DNA from: CAZYTM01 sp964649725
GTDB taxonomy: Bacteria > Desulfobacterota > Desulfuromonadia > Geobacterales > Geobacteraceae
Direction: 5' to 3'
Assembly (NCBI GenBank): GCA_964649725.1
Contig: CAZYTM010000005.1
Span: 1 to 64,000 of the forward strand
Length of the DNA: 64,000 nt
Made by a program: the position numbers and the translations under genes. Below, one piece after another: positions 1 to 8,511 of this stretch. The notes beneath the pieces are model-generated. The model did not search any database. It saw nothing but the letters and a program-made list of their open reading frames with translations, and was not told the origin of the DNA. Within the stretch, counting starts at the first letter, position 1. Each line of letters opens with the position of its first letter.

Positions 1-142
1 ATGCTGCGCCGATAGGGAGGAGGAAATAGTAGACGGTGGAAAAGATCCACCAGCCGAACAGGAACACCGACTTCTTGCGGTGCAGTTCGACGAATTTGGG
101 ATTCCGGGCGATCGCCGCCCAGTCATACTGCCTTTCTGCCAT
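1..142 (-). CDS. DUF485 family inner-membrane protein (N-terminal part, cut by window edge)
   Basis: The minus strand opens with ATG at 142 after a good GAAAGGAG ribosome site and reads MAERQYDWAAIARNPKF, then a charged HRKKS stretch and the start of a hydrophobic segment (FGWWIFSTVYYFLLP). This is the usual N-terminus of DUF485 proteins, small two-helix membrane proteins normally encoded just before an ActP-type acetate/sodium symporter. The gene runs off the left edge, so the transporter itself is not seen. Only 47 codons are visible. The family call rests on the N-terminal pattern; the acetate role is inference from family context. Confidence 0.7.
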   Translation of the reverse strand, partial: MAERQYDWAAIARNPKFVELHRKKSVFLFGWWIFSTVYYFLLPIGAA

Positions 143-779
143 GGTAGTTACTCCTTTCGTGGTAAATGTAACTATCGAGAGACGGCGTCCCGCCCCTGAA
201 ATTATCCTAAATTTATTTGCCCCTCCTTTCTAAATAGTAAAGACTCCATATACTTTGCGCGGGCGATTGGCAAAAAATCGAAATAACTATTTTCAAACAC
301 CTTAAATGCCTGTTCAGTGCGTTGACAATATTCGGAAGTTGCCGAGACTGGTTGTAAGCATGAACTAATTTGCGTTATTAATCTGTCAATGACTTTAACG
401 CATAGAGGTCTTGGAATTGATCGCCCAAGGGGAGACGATGAAGAACTCGCGCGGGAAAACCGCTAACAGGGGTGATATCCTTGCCAAAACAACTGACTTA
501 GAACAGAAGAAATTTACCTTCTCCCGACAACTGCCTGGCAGGACTTAAAAAAATAAAGTTAATAAATATAAATTTTATATTCTAAATTATAAAACATGTT
601 AGAAATCATAACATGCCGATATTACGTTTAAATTTTATATAACATGTTTTGATTTTTTCTGCAAGGAAATAATGTTTTCTTCTGTAAAACAGTATGGAGG
701 GTGTAGATTGCAGATAAGGTCGTAGCTATTTATCTTCACCGGCTAGAACTTAATTATCTTATGCAATTCGTTTGATTTC
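143..779. other. Long intergenic region with AT-rich repeats
   Basis: About 640 bases without a convincing gene, upstream of the leftward DUF485 gene and downstream of the leftward peptidase gene. The 540-660 part is very AT-rich and holds the palindrome AACATGTT at 593-600 and 641-648, plus aattttatat at 571-580 and 631-640, exactly 60 bases apart. An 11-base inverted repeat CTGCC-T-GGCAG lies at 531-541. These could be regulator sites for the leftward operon. I found no clear sigma-54 or strong sigma-70 promoter. Confidence 0.4.
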
Positions 780-1502
780 CTACTTCTTGGGAGTGACTAC
801 CTCGATGAAGAGAATTGTACCATCGGCGAGAATAACTTTACGCAGATTAGTTTTTTCGAGTGAAATATCCGAGCTTACACCGAACTTCCTGCCGGCAAAG
901 TTTGGAAGAAAAGCCTCTGTCACGTTAGCCCCGCCTTTCCATGCTTCAAAGTGGAGATGAGGCCCGGTAGAATGACCTGTAGAACCAGAGAGAGCGATCT
1001 TTGTTTTCATGGTGACCCGTTCACCAGCCTTTACCAGATTTCTGCTATGATGTGCATATATGGTCAGCATGCCGTCATCATGCTGCATTATAACCATATT
1101 GCCGTAGCCAGGCTGCGAACCACTGTAGACAATCTTTCCCGCCGCCACCGGTACGACCGGAGTACCCTCCGGTATTGCGACATCGATACCTTTGTGTATT
1201 CTTAACAGACCGTTTATTGGATCAACCCGAGGTCCCACTGTCGAAGATACCGGACCGGCAACCGGCAGTTCCAAGCCTTCCTGAGGTTTCCCGGCCTCTA
1301 CAGCATCACTGGCTATAACCGCCTGCTCAAGGATTTCTGCCATCCGTGCAGGATCATCAAAGGGTAACTGCTGGCGCTTTGCAGGTGGCTTATCTGCAGT
1401 GCGGCGCGGGATAACACCTGAATCATCGGCAACAGCTGTTAAACTGATACAGAAAATGGAGCATATTCCAATCATATAGATATGAATTGTGAGCGCTGAC
1501 AA
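780..1502 (-). CDS. Secreted M23 family (LytM-type) metallopeptidase
   Basis: A 240-residue exported protein. A hydrophobic segment (residues 7-22) ends in a plausible signal-peptidase site AVA/DD. The C-terminal half is an M23 zinc peptidase domain: HKGID (H103, D107) and PHLHFE (H182, H184) are the zinc ligands, with H151 in the usual YAHH segment. M23 enzymes cut peptide cross-bridges of peptidoglycan; with all ligands intact this one is probably active in the periplasm. The start is TTG with AAAGGA five bases upstream. It stands alone, without adjacent division or ABC-transporter genes, so a specific role in cell separation or envelope remodelling cannot be assigned. Confidence 0.88.
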   Translation of the reverse strand: MSALTIHIYMIGICSIFCISLTAVADDSGVIPRRTADKPPAKRQQLPFDDPARMAEILEQAVIASDAVEAGKPQEGLELPVAGPVSSTVGPRVDPINGLLRIHKGIDVAIPEGTPVVPVAAGKIVYSGSQPGYGNMVIMQHDDGMLTIYAHHSRNLVKAGERVTMKTKIALSGSTGHSTGPHLHFEAWKGGANVTEAFLPNFAGRKFGVSSDISLEKTNLRKVILADGTILFIEVVTPKK

Positions 1503-1734
1503 TTTGTTCCTTTACTCTGCCTTACAGTTAAATATCGTTTCCTGTTGCGACTGCAAATGCCACTACCAGTCTTTTACAATACTCTGTTTTTGCCATTAAA
1601 CACAAGCTTCATCTATATTTGCAGGGGCAGACCATATATATGTTCTATTAACAGATAAACAGTGGGTCATAACTGAATATCTATCTCAATAGCATCCGTG
1701 GGTTCAAAAGTGTCGAACTATAGAATCAGCGACC

Positions 1735-2274
1735 CTATGTAAGAATCACATCATCACGCCTCACCATCCCTATCAGCTCAGGGAGAAAACGGTTGGCGAT
1801 CAGTCGAAGCGGTTCGCCCGTTTCAGGGTGGAGATAATCAGGAGCAATCTCTGCCAAAGGGATGGCAATGAATGGGCGTAGCAGAGCATCAGGGTCTGGA
1901 ATGCGATGCTTCCCTGTATGCACTATGTCACTGTTAAAATAAATAATATCTATATCTATGGTGCGTGGGGCGTTTTTGTTGGCGCTGCGAACTCGGTCAA
2001 GTCTATTTTCACAATCAGTAATCGCAATCTCTTTCAACTCAACCAAAGAGAGCTCCGTAACCAATCGGACTGCAGCATTAAGAAAATTCGCCTGTTCCAG
2101 AAAGCCATAAGGAGGGCTCTCCCAGACCGCTGAAACCGATTTAATATCTCCGTAAACGGACAACTCCCGGATAGCTGCCGGGAGGTTCAGCTCCGGCTCT
2201 ATATTAGAGCCTAAAAGCAACAGAGCCTGATTTTTTTGCATCAGAGCTGCCATTTCAGCCGCCGGAGCGTTCAC
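1735..2274 (-). CDS. folK: 2-amino-4-hydroxy-6-hydroxymethyldihydropteridine pyrophosphokinase
   Basis: HPPK transfers pyrophosphate from ATP to 6-hydroxymethyl-7,8-dihydropterin, the step before dihydropteroate synthase in folate synthesis. The 179-residue protein shows the HPPK hallmarks: LLLGSNIEPELNL near the start, PYGFLEQANFLNAA in the middle, and APRTIDIDIIYF with the magnesium-binding Asp pair. The first codons overlap the 3' end of folB by 20 bases; internal Met8 and Met12 are alternative starts, so the true N-terminus is uncertain. It is the last gene of the leftward folE-SDR-folB-folK run. Confidence 0.93.
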   Translation of the reverse strand: MNAPAAEMAALMQKNQALLLLGSNIEPELNLPAAIRELSVYGDIKSVSAVWESPPYGFLEQANFLNAAVRLVTELSLVELKEIAITDCENRLDRVRSANKNAPRTIDIDIIYFNSDIVHTGKHRIPDPDALLRPFIAIPLAEIAPDYLHPETGEPLRLIANRFLPELIGMVRRDDVILT

Positions 2275-2620
2275 GCTCGATAGTAACCCCTACCGAACGC
2301 GCAAAGCGGAGTGCGCCAGGCTTGTCGACCGCCACCTTAACCTTTACAATAGCTTTCTCTTCCAGGCAAAGCCCGGCAATCACTTCAGCCAATCGCTCCA
2401 GCAGCATGAATTCGGTTCCTTCCACCATGGCGATGATCCGTTTGGTCAGAGTCCGGTAGTTGAACGGGGCATCGACGATATCATCAGTTCTGCCAGCTTT
2501 GCTTGTGTCAACATGCAGCGCCAGCGAGATCATTATATCCTGACGATCCCGCCTCTCATCTCCGTTGATACCTATAATAGTGCGCAGATGCAGTCCTTCG
2601 ATACGGATCAAGTCAGTCAT
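2255..2620 (-). CDS. folB: Dihydroneopterin aldolase
   Basis: FolB cleaves 7,8-dihydroneopterin to 6-hydroxymethyl-dihydropterin and glycolaldehyde. I chose the ATG at 2620 (protein begins MTDLIRIEGL), which has AGAAAGG just upstream; a longer open frame reaches 2692 but would overlap the preceding gene. The resulting 121 residues match the family's usual length. Recognisable features are RIEGLHLRTIIGINGDER at the start, NYRTLTKRI, the FMLLERLAEVIA segment with the active-site Glu, and VKVAVDKPGAL near the end. It lies 25 bases after the SDR gene and overlaps folK. Confidence 0.93.
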   Translation of the reverse strand: MTDLIRIEGLHLRTIIGINGDERRDRQDIMISLALHVDTSKAGRTDDIVDAPFNYRTLTKRIIAMVEGTEFMLLERLAEVIAGLCLEEKAIVKVKVAVDKPGALRFARSVGVTIERERSGG

Positions 2621-2645
2621 GACAGACCTTTCTGATAAAATCGAG

Positions 2646-3398
2646 CTAGAGATGTTCGCCACCATCGACAAAGAGGAGTTGACCGGTGACAAAATCGGCT
2701 GTCAGGAGATAGAGCAGCGCATGGGCCACATCAGCCGGAGAACCGCTACGGTTAAGCGGGATATGTTCTGCAAGAGAAGCCAGATAATCCAGATTTTTTC
2801 CTGGTGGCGGCAAAATGGCGCCAGGCGCTATTGCATTGACCCTTACCTGCGGGGCCAAAGCCTTGGCCAGGCTCTTGGTCATGGTCAGGAGCGCTGACTT
2901 TGTCAAGGTATAGACCAGATAATCTGCACCTGGCCGAACGATCCGCCAGTCAACTATATTGACAATCTGCCCGGCCCGGTCAGACCCAAGTTGACGGACA
3001 AATTCCCTGGCGAGAAAAAAGGGGGCCTTGAGATTAATGGCGAAATGTTCGTCCCAGCTCTCTTCATTTGTGGAAAAGAGGTCACCAGGGACAAATATGG
3101 CAGCACTGTTTACCAGGATATCGACTCTGCCGAATCGATTTGAAACCTGCTCCATCAGTCCTGGGATTGACTGAACATCTCGTAGACCGGCCTGGAATGG
3201 AGCAGCCTCTCCACCGAGCGATTTGATTTCAGCAACAGTTTCATCAGCCTGTTGTCTTGACTTACCATAATGAACCGCAACTTTCAGCCCGGCCCTGGCC
3301 AATGTCAGCGCCAGCTCCCGGCCGACACGGACAGCTCCTCCGGTAACTAGAGCTACCTTCCCTGCAAGAGGATCAATAATACCACCGGTAGTCATCAT
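2646..3398 (-). CDS. SDR-family pteridine reductase-like protein (FolM/PTR1-like)
   Basis: A 250-residue short-chain dehydrogenase. The cofactor motif is TGGAVRVG, which fits the TGxxxRxG signature separating pteridine reductases (PTR1, FolM) from ordinary SDRs with TGxxxGxG. NSAA follows, and the catalytic YxxxK is YTLTK. The C-terminus ends in GQLLFVDGG, typical of the fold. It sits inside the folE-folB-folK operon, six bases after folE, which supports a role in reducing dihydropterin or dihydrofolate with NADPH. It may provide dihydrofolate reductase activity if the genome lacks a classical FolA, but that cannot be checked here. Confidence 0.8.
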   Translation of the reverse strand: MMTTGGIIDPLAGKVALVTGGAVRVGRELALTLARAGLKVAVHYGKSRQQADETVAEIKSLGGEAAPFQAGLRDVQSIPGLMEQVSNRFGRVDILVNSAAIFVPGDLFSTNEESWDEHFAINLKAPFFLAREFVRQLGSDRAGQIVNIVDWRIVRPGADYLVYTLTKSALLTMTKSLAKALAPQVRVNAIAPGAILPPPGKNLDYLASLAEHIPLNRSGSPADVAHALLYLLTADFVTGQLLFVDGGEHL

Positions 3399-3404
3399 GT
3401 CATT

Positions 3405-4055
3405 TTACCTGCTCAGGCTGCATGAAGTAAGAAATTCTTCTCTCAGTGCCGGGTCTATTTCATAATTGCCCCGCCAGTGGGTGGTCCTGGTAGTGGGAGA
3501 TTTTTCCCTTACACCGCGCATCTCCACGCAAAGATGGTGCGCCTCGATATAGATGGCAACACCATGAGGCTGCAATATTGACGTAAGGGTATCGGCAATC
3601 TGCCTCCCGATCCTCTCCTGAACAGCAAAGCGTCTGGCAAATATTCGGACCAGCCGGTTCAGCTTTGAAATTCCAAATATTTGCTCATGCGGAATATAGC
3701 CGACATAAGCCTGACCATAAAAAGGTAAGGCATGATGTTCGCAAAGGGAAAAAAAGCTGATCGGACCTTCGATAACCTGACTCAATTGACAATCTGAACC
3801 TCCCCGACATTCTGTATCAAATGCCTTGATAAGCTTGACATCACCACCATAACCGCTGGTCACTTCACGGAGCGCTTCCAGGTAACGTCGTGGTGTTTCC
3901 CGGGTCGCCGGTGTGGAAAGATCAAGTCCGAAGGCAGTGAATATCTCCGCTATATACTCTTCAAATCGTTGGAGTTGTGCCTCTGACAAATTACGCTCCT
4001 GAATCTCCATCAACCCGTTGAGATCGACATCTGCCGGCGAACAATCATCTCCCAT
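3405..4055 (-). CDS. folE: GTP cyclohydrolase I
   Basis: FolE converts GTP to 7,8-dihydroneopterin triphosphate, the first step of tetrahydrofolate synthesis. The 216-residue protein carries the zinc and active-site block FFSLCEHHALPFYG (Cys, His, His), HLCVEMRGV with the second zinc Cys, and FGISKLNRLVRIFARR. TPRRYLEAL is the usual N-terminal region. ATG at 4055 has CAGGAG eight bases upstream. It is the first gene of the leftward fol operon. Confidence 0.96.
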   Translation of the reverse strand: MGDDCSPADVDLNGLMEIQERNLSEAQLQRFEEYIAEIFTAFGLDLSTPATRETPRRYLEALREVTSGYGGDVKLIKAFDTECRGGSDCQLSQVIEGPISFFSLCEHHALPFYGQAYVGYIPHEQIFGISKLNRLVRIFARRFAVQERIGRQIADTLTSILQPHGVAIYIEAHHLCVEMRGVREKSPTTRTTHWRGNYEIDPALREEFLTSCSLSR

Positions 4056-4088
4056 TGCTCAACTCCTGACTAAAACCACTTAAAGTTA

Positions 4089-5270
4089 TCAGACAATATA
4101 CCCTTTCAGCTCTTCAGACCTAAATGGCCCCGGCTCTGCCATAAGCTGACGCGCCTTCTCAAGCTTGTCCCATACATTCCAGAGCAGAACTCCGCACACC
4201 CTACCCTGCCGGAGATAATAGACCACCCCCTGCCGGAACGGTTCATGCCAGTCGACAACCGTCTCCAGACGGCTATCCAGTTCTCCTATCGCCTCATAGC
4301 CGATATCAAACATATCAGTGTAAAAAAATGGCTGATAGTTATATGGCTCATTAGCACCTGCCATGTTCAGGCCAGCCTGCCGTCCCATGGCAACCGCATT
4401 ATCCTCATGCTCGACACGGATCCGTTTTCCCAGCAATGGGCTGAAAAATTCTGCCAGATCACCTGCTGCAAAGATATCTGCAACATCGGTCTGCAGTAGC
4501 TCATTTACCGGCACACCGTTACCCACCTTGATACCGGCGCGGGCCGGGAGCTGCTGATTAGGCTCTATACCGAGGCCAGCAACAACGCCATCGACCAGAT
4601 ACTCTCCTCCACCCTCTGTTCTCACCAGCACCTGTTCCCCGGCTTTTTGGACATTGTTCACCGTTGTACCTGGCAGCACCTCTACCCCTTTACTGCTATA
4701 ATAATCGTTGAGAAAATGTGCCAGTTCAGCCGGATATGCCCTGCTGCCGATCGACTGCTCAGGAAACAGGAGCACTACCTGGCAGCCGTTCATGGCCAGG
4801 GCGGCAGCGATCTCTGAACCTATGAAACCGCCACCAATAACTGCAAATCTGCTCCCCGGCAGAGCCCTCTCTCTTAACCGCTGATAATCGTTAATCGTCC
4901 GGAAATAGATAATATCCTCACCTCCGAACGGAAGTCGTCGCGGAGTCCCGCCGATAGCCAGCAAAAGCTTGTCATAGCTGTAAAGTTCACCCGTCTCGGT
5001 AGCAACTGTTTTAGCTACTGGATTGATAATATTCACGCTCTTGCCAAGGTGGAGTGTCACCTGCAACTCTGCAGTTTTACGCCATATGATGTCGAATGGT
5101 TTCCCCTGCCAGAGTTTTTTTGAAAGCGGTGGCCGCGCATAGGGAGGGTACTCTTCGGCACCGACAACACCTATAGTCCCTTCCTTGTCAAGCTCCCTAA
5201 TCCCCTTCACAGCTGCATCTGCAGCCATCCCGGCGCCAACGATAAGATATTTGTAATGGGACATCGTCAT
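4089..5270 (-). CDS. FAD/NAD-dependent oxidoreductase (NAD(P)H-nitrite reductase/ferredoxin reductase-like)
   Basis: A class I pyridine nucleotide-disulfide-type flavoprotein. It has an N-terminal FAD motif VGAGMAADAAV, RPPLSK, a central NAD motif IGGGFIGSE, the second FAD motif IFAAGDLAEF, and a C-terminal domain like that of AIF and ferredoxin reductases. These enzymes pass electrons from NAD(P)H to a small redox partner such as rubredoxin or ferredoxin; the partner is not evident. I chose ATG at 5270 (MTMSHYKYLIVG) because GGAGAGG lies directly upstream. It follows the carbinolamine dehydratase gene after 17 bases, so the two are probably co-transcribed. The substrate is unknown. Confidence 0.8.
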   Translation of the reverse strand: MTMSHYKYLIVGAGMAADAAVKGIRELDKEGTIGVVGAEEYPPYARPPLSKKLWQGKPFDIIWRKTAELQVTLHLGKSVNIINPVAKTVATETGELYSYDKLLLAIGGTPRRLPFGGEDIIYFRTINDYQRLRERALPGSRFAVIGGGFIGSEIAAALAMNGCQVVLLFPEQSIGSRAYPAELAHFLNDYYSSKGVEVLPGTTVNNVQKAGEQVLVRTEGGGEYLVDGVVAGLGIEPNQQLPARAGIKVGNGVPVNELLQTDVADIFAAGDLAEFFSPLLGKRIRVEHEDNAVAMGRQAGLNMAGANEPYNYQPFFYTDMFDIGYEAIGELDSRLETVVDWHEPFRQGVVYYLRQGRVCGVLLWNVWDKLEKARQLMAEPGPFRSEELKGYIV

Positions 5271-5287
5271 ACCCTCTCCATTGCTAT

Positions 5288-5644
5288 TCAAATAGAGTTG
5301 CTGCTGCCCGCAAGTAGCGCATCGACCTTTGCGGCAGAGATGAAATCGTTCTCCGAGAGACCGCCAATGGAATGTGTAGTATAGCTTACCCGGCAGTGAC
5401 GATACGTCACCTCCATGTCCGGGTGATGGTCTTCCGTATGGGCTATCCAGGCTACGGCATTGACAAACGCAATGGTTGCATAATAGTTTTTGAACTCATA
5501 TCGCTTGGTCAGGTTCTGCCCTGCCAGACTCCAGCCGCTCAATTCAGCCAGCAAAGGGGCAATCTCCACTTCCCCAAGTGGTTTTGTCCCACCTTCACAC
5601 GCCTTGCAGTGCCGCTCTGCCAGTGCAGATAACTTCACTCCCAT
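5288..5644 (-). CDS. Pterin-4a-carbinolamine dehydratase family protein
   Basis: The family dehydrates 4a-hydroxy-tetrahydrobiopterin so that the pterin cofactor can be recycled; in bacteria without aromatic amino acid hydroxylases its role is less clear. The ATG at 5644 is preceded by GGGGGAG, giving a 118-residue protein of normal size. The signature EDHHPDMEV followed by HCRVSYTTHSIGGLSE carries the conserved His residues. N-terminal CKACEGG is common in bacterial members. No phenylalanine hydroxylase gene is nearby; the adjacent fol operon and flavoprotein suggest general pterin maintenance, which is inference. Confidence 0.9.
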   Translation of the reverse strand: MGVKLSALAERHCKACEGGTKPLGEVEIAPLLAELSGWSLAGQNLTKRYEFKNYYATIAFVNAVAWIAHTEDHHPDMEVTYRHCRVSYTTHSIGGLSENDFISAAKVDALLAGSSNSI

Positions 5645-5782
5645 AAGGATCTCCCCCTTTTCGTCGACTCTTAATTTAAAATTATAACTCGTCAACTCCA
5701 AATGGGAAGTTCTTATCACAGCATCTGCCAGCTTTGCATAATGAGGGTTGCGCCATAAGCTGCCGCCAGGTATACTCCCCCC

Positions 5783-6694
5783 ATGCTAAAATTTCAGATA
5801 ACCATGGCAGATCATTGCCGCAGTGCCGAAAACTTCATCCACAACCTGCTCCCCAGGGCTACCCGCGGCTATCTGCACAAGCTTATCTCCTCAGGACACC
5901 TGACTGTGAATGGAAACACCGCAGCCGCAAATACCCTCTTTCAGTTGGGTGACCAGGTCAATCTCAAGGAGAGCGCCAGAACCAGAGCTTTCCTGGCAGC
6001 AAAGCGACCCAGGATAGATATCATCTTCGAAGACCAGTGGTATTTCGCCTGCAACAAGCCACCAGGTCTTCCCATGCACCGCACTACCGAGAATGAAGAG
6101 CAGAATCTGGTCACTGTCGGCGAGCAATTCCTGAATGACCGCGATGGTCGTCCCTGCAAATTGAGACCGGTCAACCGTCTCGACCGGGGCACATCAGGTG
6201 TCGTATTGTTGGCCAAAAGCTCAACAGCTGCCGGGATACTTGGTCGTATGGTTATGGAAGAAGGTCTCGACAAGCTTTATCTGGCTATGGTACATGGCAT
6301 TCTCCCTGATTCAGGGACAATCGATCACCCCCTAGACGGCAAGGAAGCAGTTACCGATTTCACCACTATTTTTACTGGCAACAGACTCTCTCTAGCCCTT
6401 ATCTGGCCTTTGACCGGCCGGATGCACCAGATCCGCCAGCATCTTGCCCAGAGTGGCCACCCTATTATCGGTGACAGACGTTATGGTGGTGGGTCTCTGG
6501 ATAATGGCACCAGCCATCTGCTCCACTCTTTCAGAACCTCTTTCCAGCACCCGTTCACCAGTCAAAGAATTATCCTGCACGCCCCACTATCACCCCTGCT
6601 GCTCAGCCAGATGGAAAAACTGGCCGGAGAAGAATTACCGGAAATTCTCCGGCAACTTACCGACCTATCCAATGCTGCACCAGAGAGTCGTTAG
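5783..6694 (+). CDS. RluA-family RNA pseudouridine synthase
   Basis: The 303-residue protein has an N-terminal S4-like RNA-binding region (residues 15-65, with RGYLHKLISSGHLTVNG) and an RluA catalytic domain. The motif NRLDRGTSGVVLLAK supplies the catalytic Asp134, and GRMHQIRQHLA with HPIIGDRRYGG completes the signature. Such enzymes isomerise specific uridines in rRNA or tRNA; the target cannot be read from sequence. No strong ribosome site precedes ATG 5783; an in-frame ATG at 5804 is an alternative. It diverges from the dehydratase gene. Confidence 0.92.
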   Translation: MLKFQITMADHCRSAENFIHNLLPRATRGYLHKLISSGHLTVNGNTAAANTLFQLGDQVNLKESARTRAFLAAKRPRIDIIFEDQWYFACNKPPGLPMHRTTENEEQNLVTVGEQFLNDRDGRPCKLRPVNRLDRGTSGVVLLAKSSTAAGILGRMVMEEGLDKLYLAMVHGILPDSGTIDHPLDGKEAVTDFTTIFTGNRLSLALIWPLTGRMHQIRQHLAQSGHPIIGDRRYGGGSLDNGTSHLLHSFRTSFQHPFTSQRIILHAPLSPLLLSQMEKLAGEELPEILRQLTDLSNAAPESR

Positions 6695-6789
6695 CATTTA
6701 GGAAATAATCGCTGCACTACTCTGATTTTATGCTAAAATACAGCATCATTACTTACTAGTTGCCTATTGGCAGCAATGAGGAGGATGTA

Positions 6790-7209
6790 ATGTTCATTGG
6801 CAAGTTGCCACACAAATCAGATCTGCAGCGTGAACTCAACAAAATTGCCATAAAAAACAAGATAGCGGCTGGTGCTATCCAAGTCATAGGCTCGCTGGCC
6901 AGGGCCAGAATATCTTATTACGACCAACAGTTGCACGTCTACCGAGAACTCGACTGCGACTCACCTTATGAAATTGTCTCTGGTATCGGCAACATATCGT
7001 TACGTGACGACAAACCTTATGTCCATCTCCACCTGGCCATAGCTGACAGCACCGGCAAAGTGCTTGGCGGCCACTGCCTGGAAGGATGCCGGGTCTTTGC
7101 CGCCGAGTTCACTATCTGGCCGCTAAAGGGGGCAGCAGTGCGCCGTATCCCTGATAATATTACCGGCCTCCTCACCTGGGAGAATGATATCTACTCAGAC
7201 ATCAATTAA
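6790..7209 (+). CDS. PPC/DUF296 domain protein
   Basis: A 139-residue single-domain protein of the PPC (DUF296) family, related to the domain found in plant AT-hook proteins. The family core is present: YEIVSGIGNISL, then VHLHLAIAD with conserved histidines, GKVLGGHCLEG, and AAEFTIWPL. ATG 6790 has an excellent GAGGAGG at five bases, so an upstream TTG extension is not used. Bacterial members form trimers and some are thought to bind DNA or small ligands; no function can be assigned. Confidence 0.87.
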   Translation: MFIGKLPHKSDLQRELNKIAIKNKIAAGAIQVIGSLARARISYYDQQLHVYRELDCDSPYEIVSGIGNISLRDDKPYVHLHLAIADSTGKVLGGHCLEGCRVFAAEFTIWPLKGAAVRRIPDNITGLLTWENDIYSDIN

Positions 7210-7228
7210 ATAGTTTAATGTGAGTAAA

Positions 7229-7254
7229 CGTGTACCTCTGTAACAGGGTACACG
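7229..7254 (+). promoter_or_regulatory. 8-bp inverted repeat before the MFS gene
   Basis: CGTGTACC (7229-7236) and GGTACACG (7247-7254) form a perfect inverted repeat with a ten-base spacer, ending 12 bases before the MFS start codon. It could be an operator for a dimeric repressor, or an RNA hairpin affecting translation. No poly-T follows, so it is unlikely to be a terminator. Confidence 0.45.
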
Positions 7255-7266
7255 AAGGTATGTTTC

Positions 7267-8511
7267 ATGGCCGAAAAAACCCGTTGGCTGCTCCTTCTCT
7301 GCCTGGCCCAGTGCTTCATCATGCTGGTATTCATCAATTACTCCGCCGTACTCCCTTTACTGAAACAGGAATGGGGGATGAACAACACCATGGCCGGGTC
7401 GATCTTCTCTGTCTACCAGCTCGGCTATATCGCTTCGGGGGTAATCCTCTCCGCTCTTACCGACCGCATCAGTACGCGCAACATCTTCATCTTTTCCATT
7501 ATCTGGTCAGGCACGGCCAATCTGCTTTTTGCCCTCTATGCCCATGACTACCTCTCCGCCATGATACTGCGGGCCCTGACCGGCATCGGCTTGGGGGGTA
7601 CCTACATGCCTGGGCTGAAACTGGTTGCCGAAAAATTCAGCCCCGGCCAGCGAGGTAAAGCAGTCGGAATCTATGTCGGTTCCCTGGTATTCGGTGCATC
7701 CCTCTCCCTGGTGGTGACCGGAGCCATAACATCCCTTGCAGGGTGGCGGATAGCATTTATCCTCTGTTCTGCTGGAGTGTACCTGGGCGCCATTTTATCG
7801 CTATTTGTCTTTCGTGGTTACCAGCAGTCACGCTATGACAGGACTGATCAGAGCTTTCGCCGCGAGATCGTTGCCAATCGTCCAGCAATTCTTATCATAC
7901 TTGGCTACGGTGCACATATGTGGGAGATGTACGGAATGCGAAGCTGGCTGGCACCTTTTTTCACTGCCGCGCTTATCGGACATGGTGTCTCAGCCGGTAA
8001 CGCAACCGGCTGGGCCGCTACAGCAGCTGCCGCAGTAGTAGGTGTCGGTGCCTTTGCCACTGCCATAACCGGTACTCTCTCCGACCGGCTCGGTCGGACC
8101 GCCACCATCTCCATCGTCATGATATGCAGCGCCTGCTGCTCGTTCACATTTGGCTGGCTTATCAACCTGAATCCGCTGGCAATCATTATTGTAGCAATCA
8201 TCTACGGCTATCTGGTAGTAGCCGATTCACCGGTCTTCTCCACCGGTCTTACCGAACTGGTGGCGCCAGGCTATCTCGGCACTGCAATGGGTCTGCAGTC
8301 ACTGATAGGCTATTCCCTCGGGATGATATCACCAACCGTTTTTGGCTGGGCACTCGATCTATGCCATGCCTGGCAACCGCAATCGCTGAACAATTTCGAC
8401 TGGGGGGTAGCATTCGCCACTGCCGGCTGTGGTGCCCTCCTCGGACCGCTCTTCATGTACCTGCTGCGCCGCTGTCCTGAAAGCGCTTCTATGGCTGGAG
8501 GGAGGAAATGA
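7267..8511 (+). CDS. Major facilitator superfamily transporter
   Basis: A 414-residue polytopic protein with about twelve predicted helices. MFS features are DRISTRN after helix 2, RALTGIGLGGTYMPGLK in helix 4, and SDRLGRT after helix 8. It resembles the CynX/NimT and hexuronate-type branches with no substrate-specific mark. Its stop codon overlaps the start of the following histidine kinase (ATGA, 8508-8511), so the two are translationally coupled. This suggests that the kinase senses the compound moved by the transporter, or a related one. The substrate is unknown. Confidence 0.9.
   Translation: MAEKTRWLLLLCLAQCFIMLVFINYSAVLPLLKQEWGMNNTMAGSIFSVYQLGYIASGVILSALTDRISTRNIFIFSIIWSGTANLLFALYAHDYLSAMILRALTGIGLGGTYMPGLKLVAEKFSPGQRGKAVGIYVGSLVFGASLSLVVTGAITSLAGWRIAFILCSAGVYLGAILSLFVFRGYQQSRYDRTDQSFRREIVANRPAILIILGYGAHMWEMYGMRSWLAPFFTAALIGHGVSAGNATGWAATAAAAVVGVGAFATAITGTLSDRLGRTATISIVMICSACCSFTFGWLINLNPLAIIIVAIIYGYLVVADSPVFSTGLTELVAPGYLGTAMGLQSLIGYSLGMISPTVFGWALDLCHAWQPQSLNNFDWGVAFATAGCGALLGPLFMYLLRRCPESASMAGGRK

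Noticed and set aside
5288..5644. Phenylalanine hydroxylase operon
   Set aside because: Only the carbinolamine dehydratase is present; no aromatic amino acid hydroxylase gene lies in the window.
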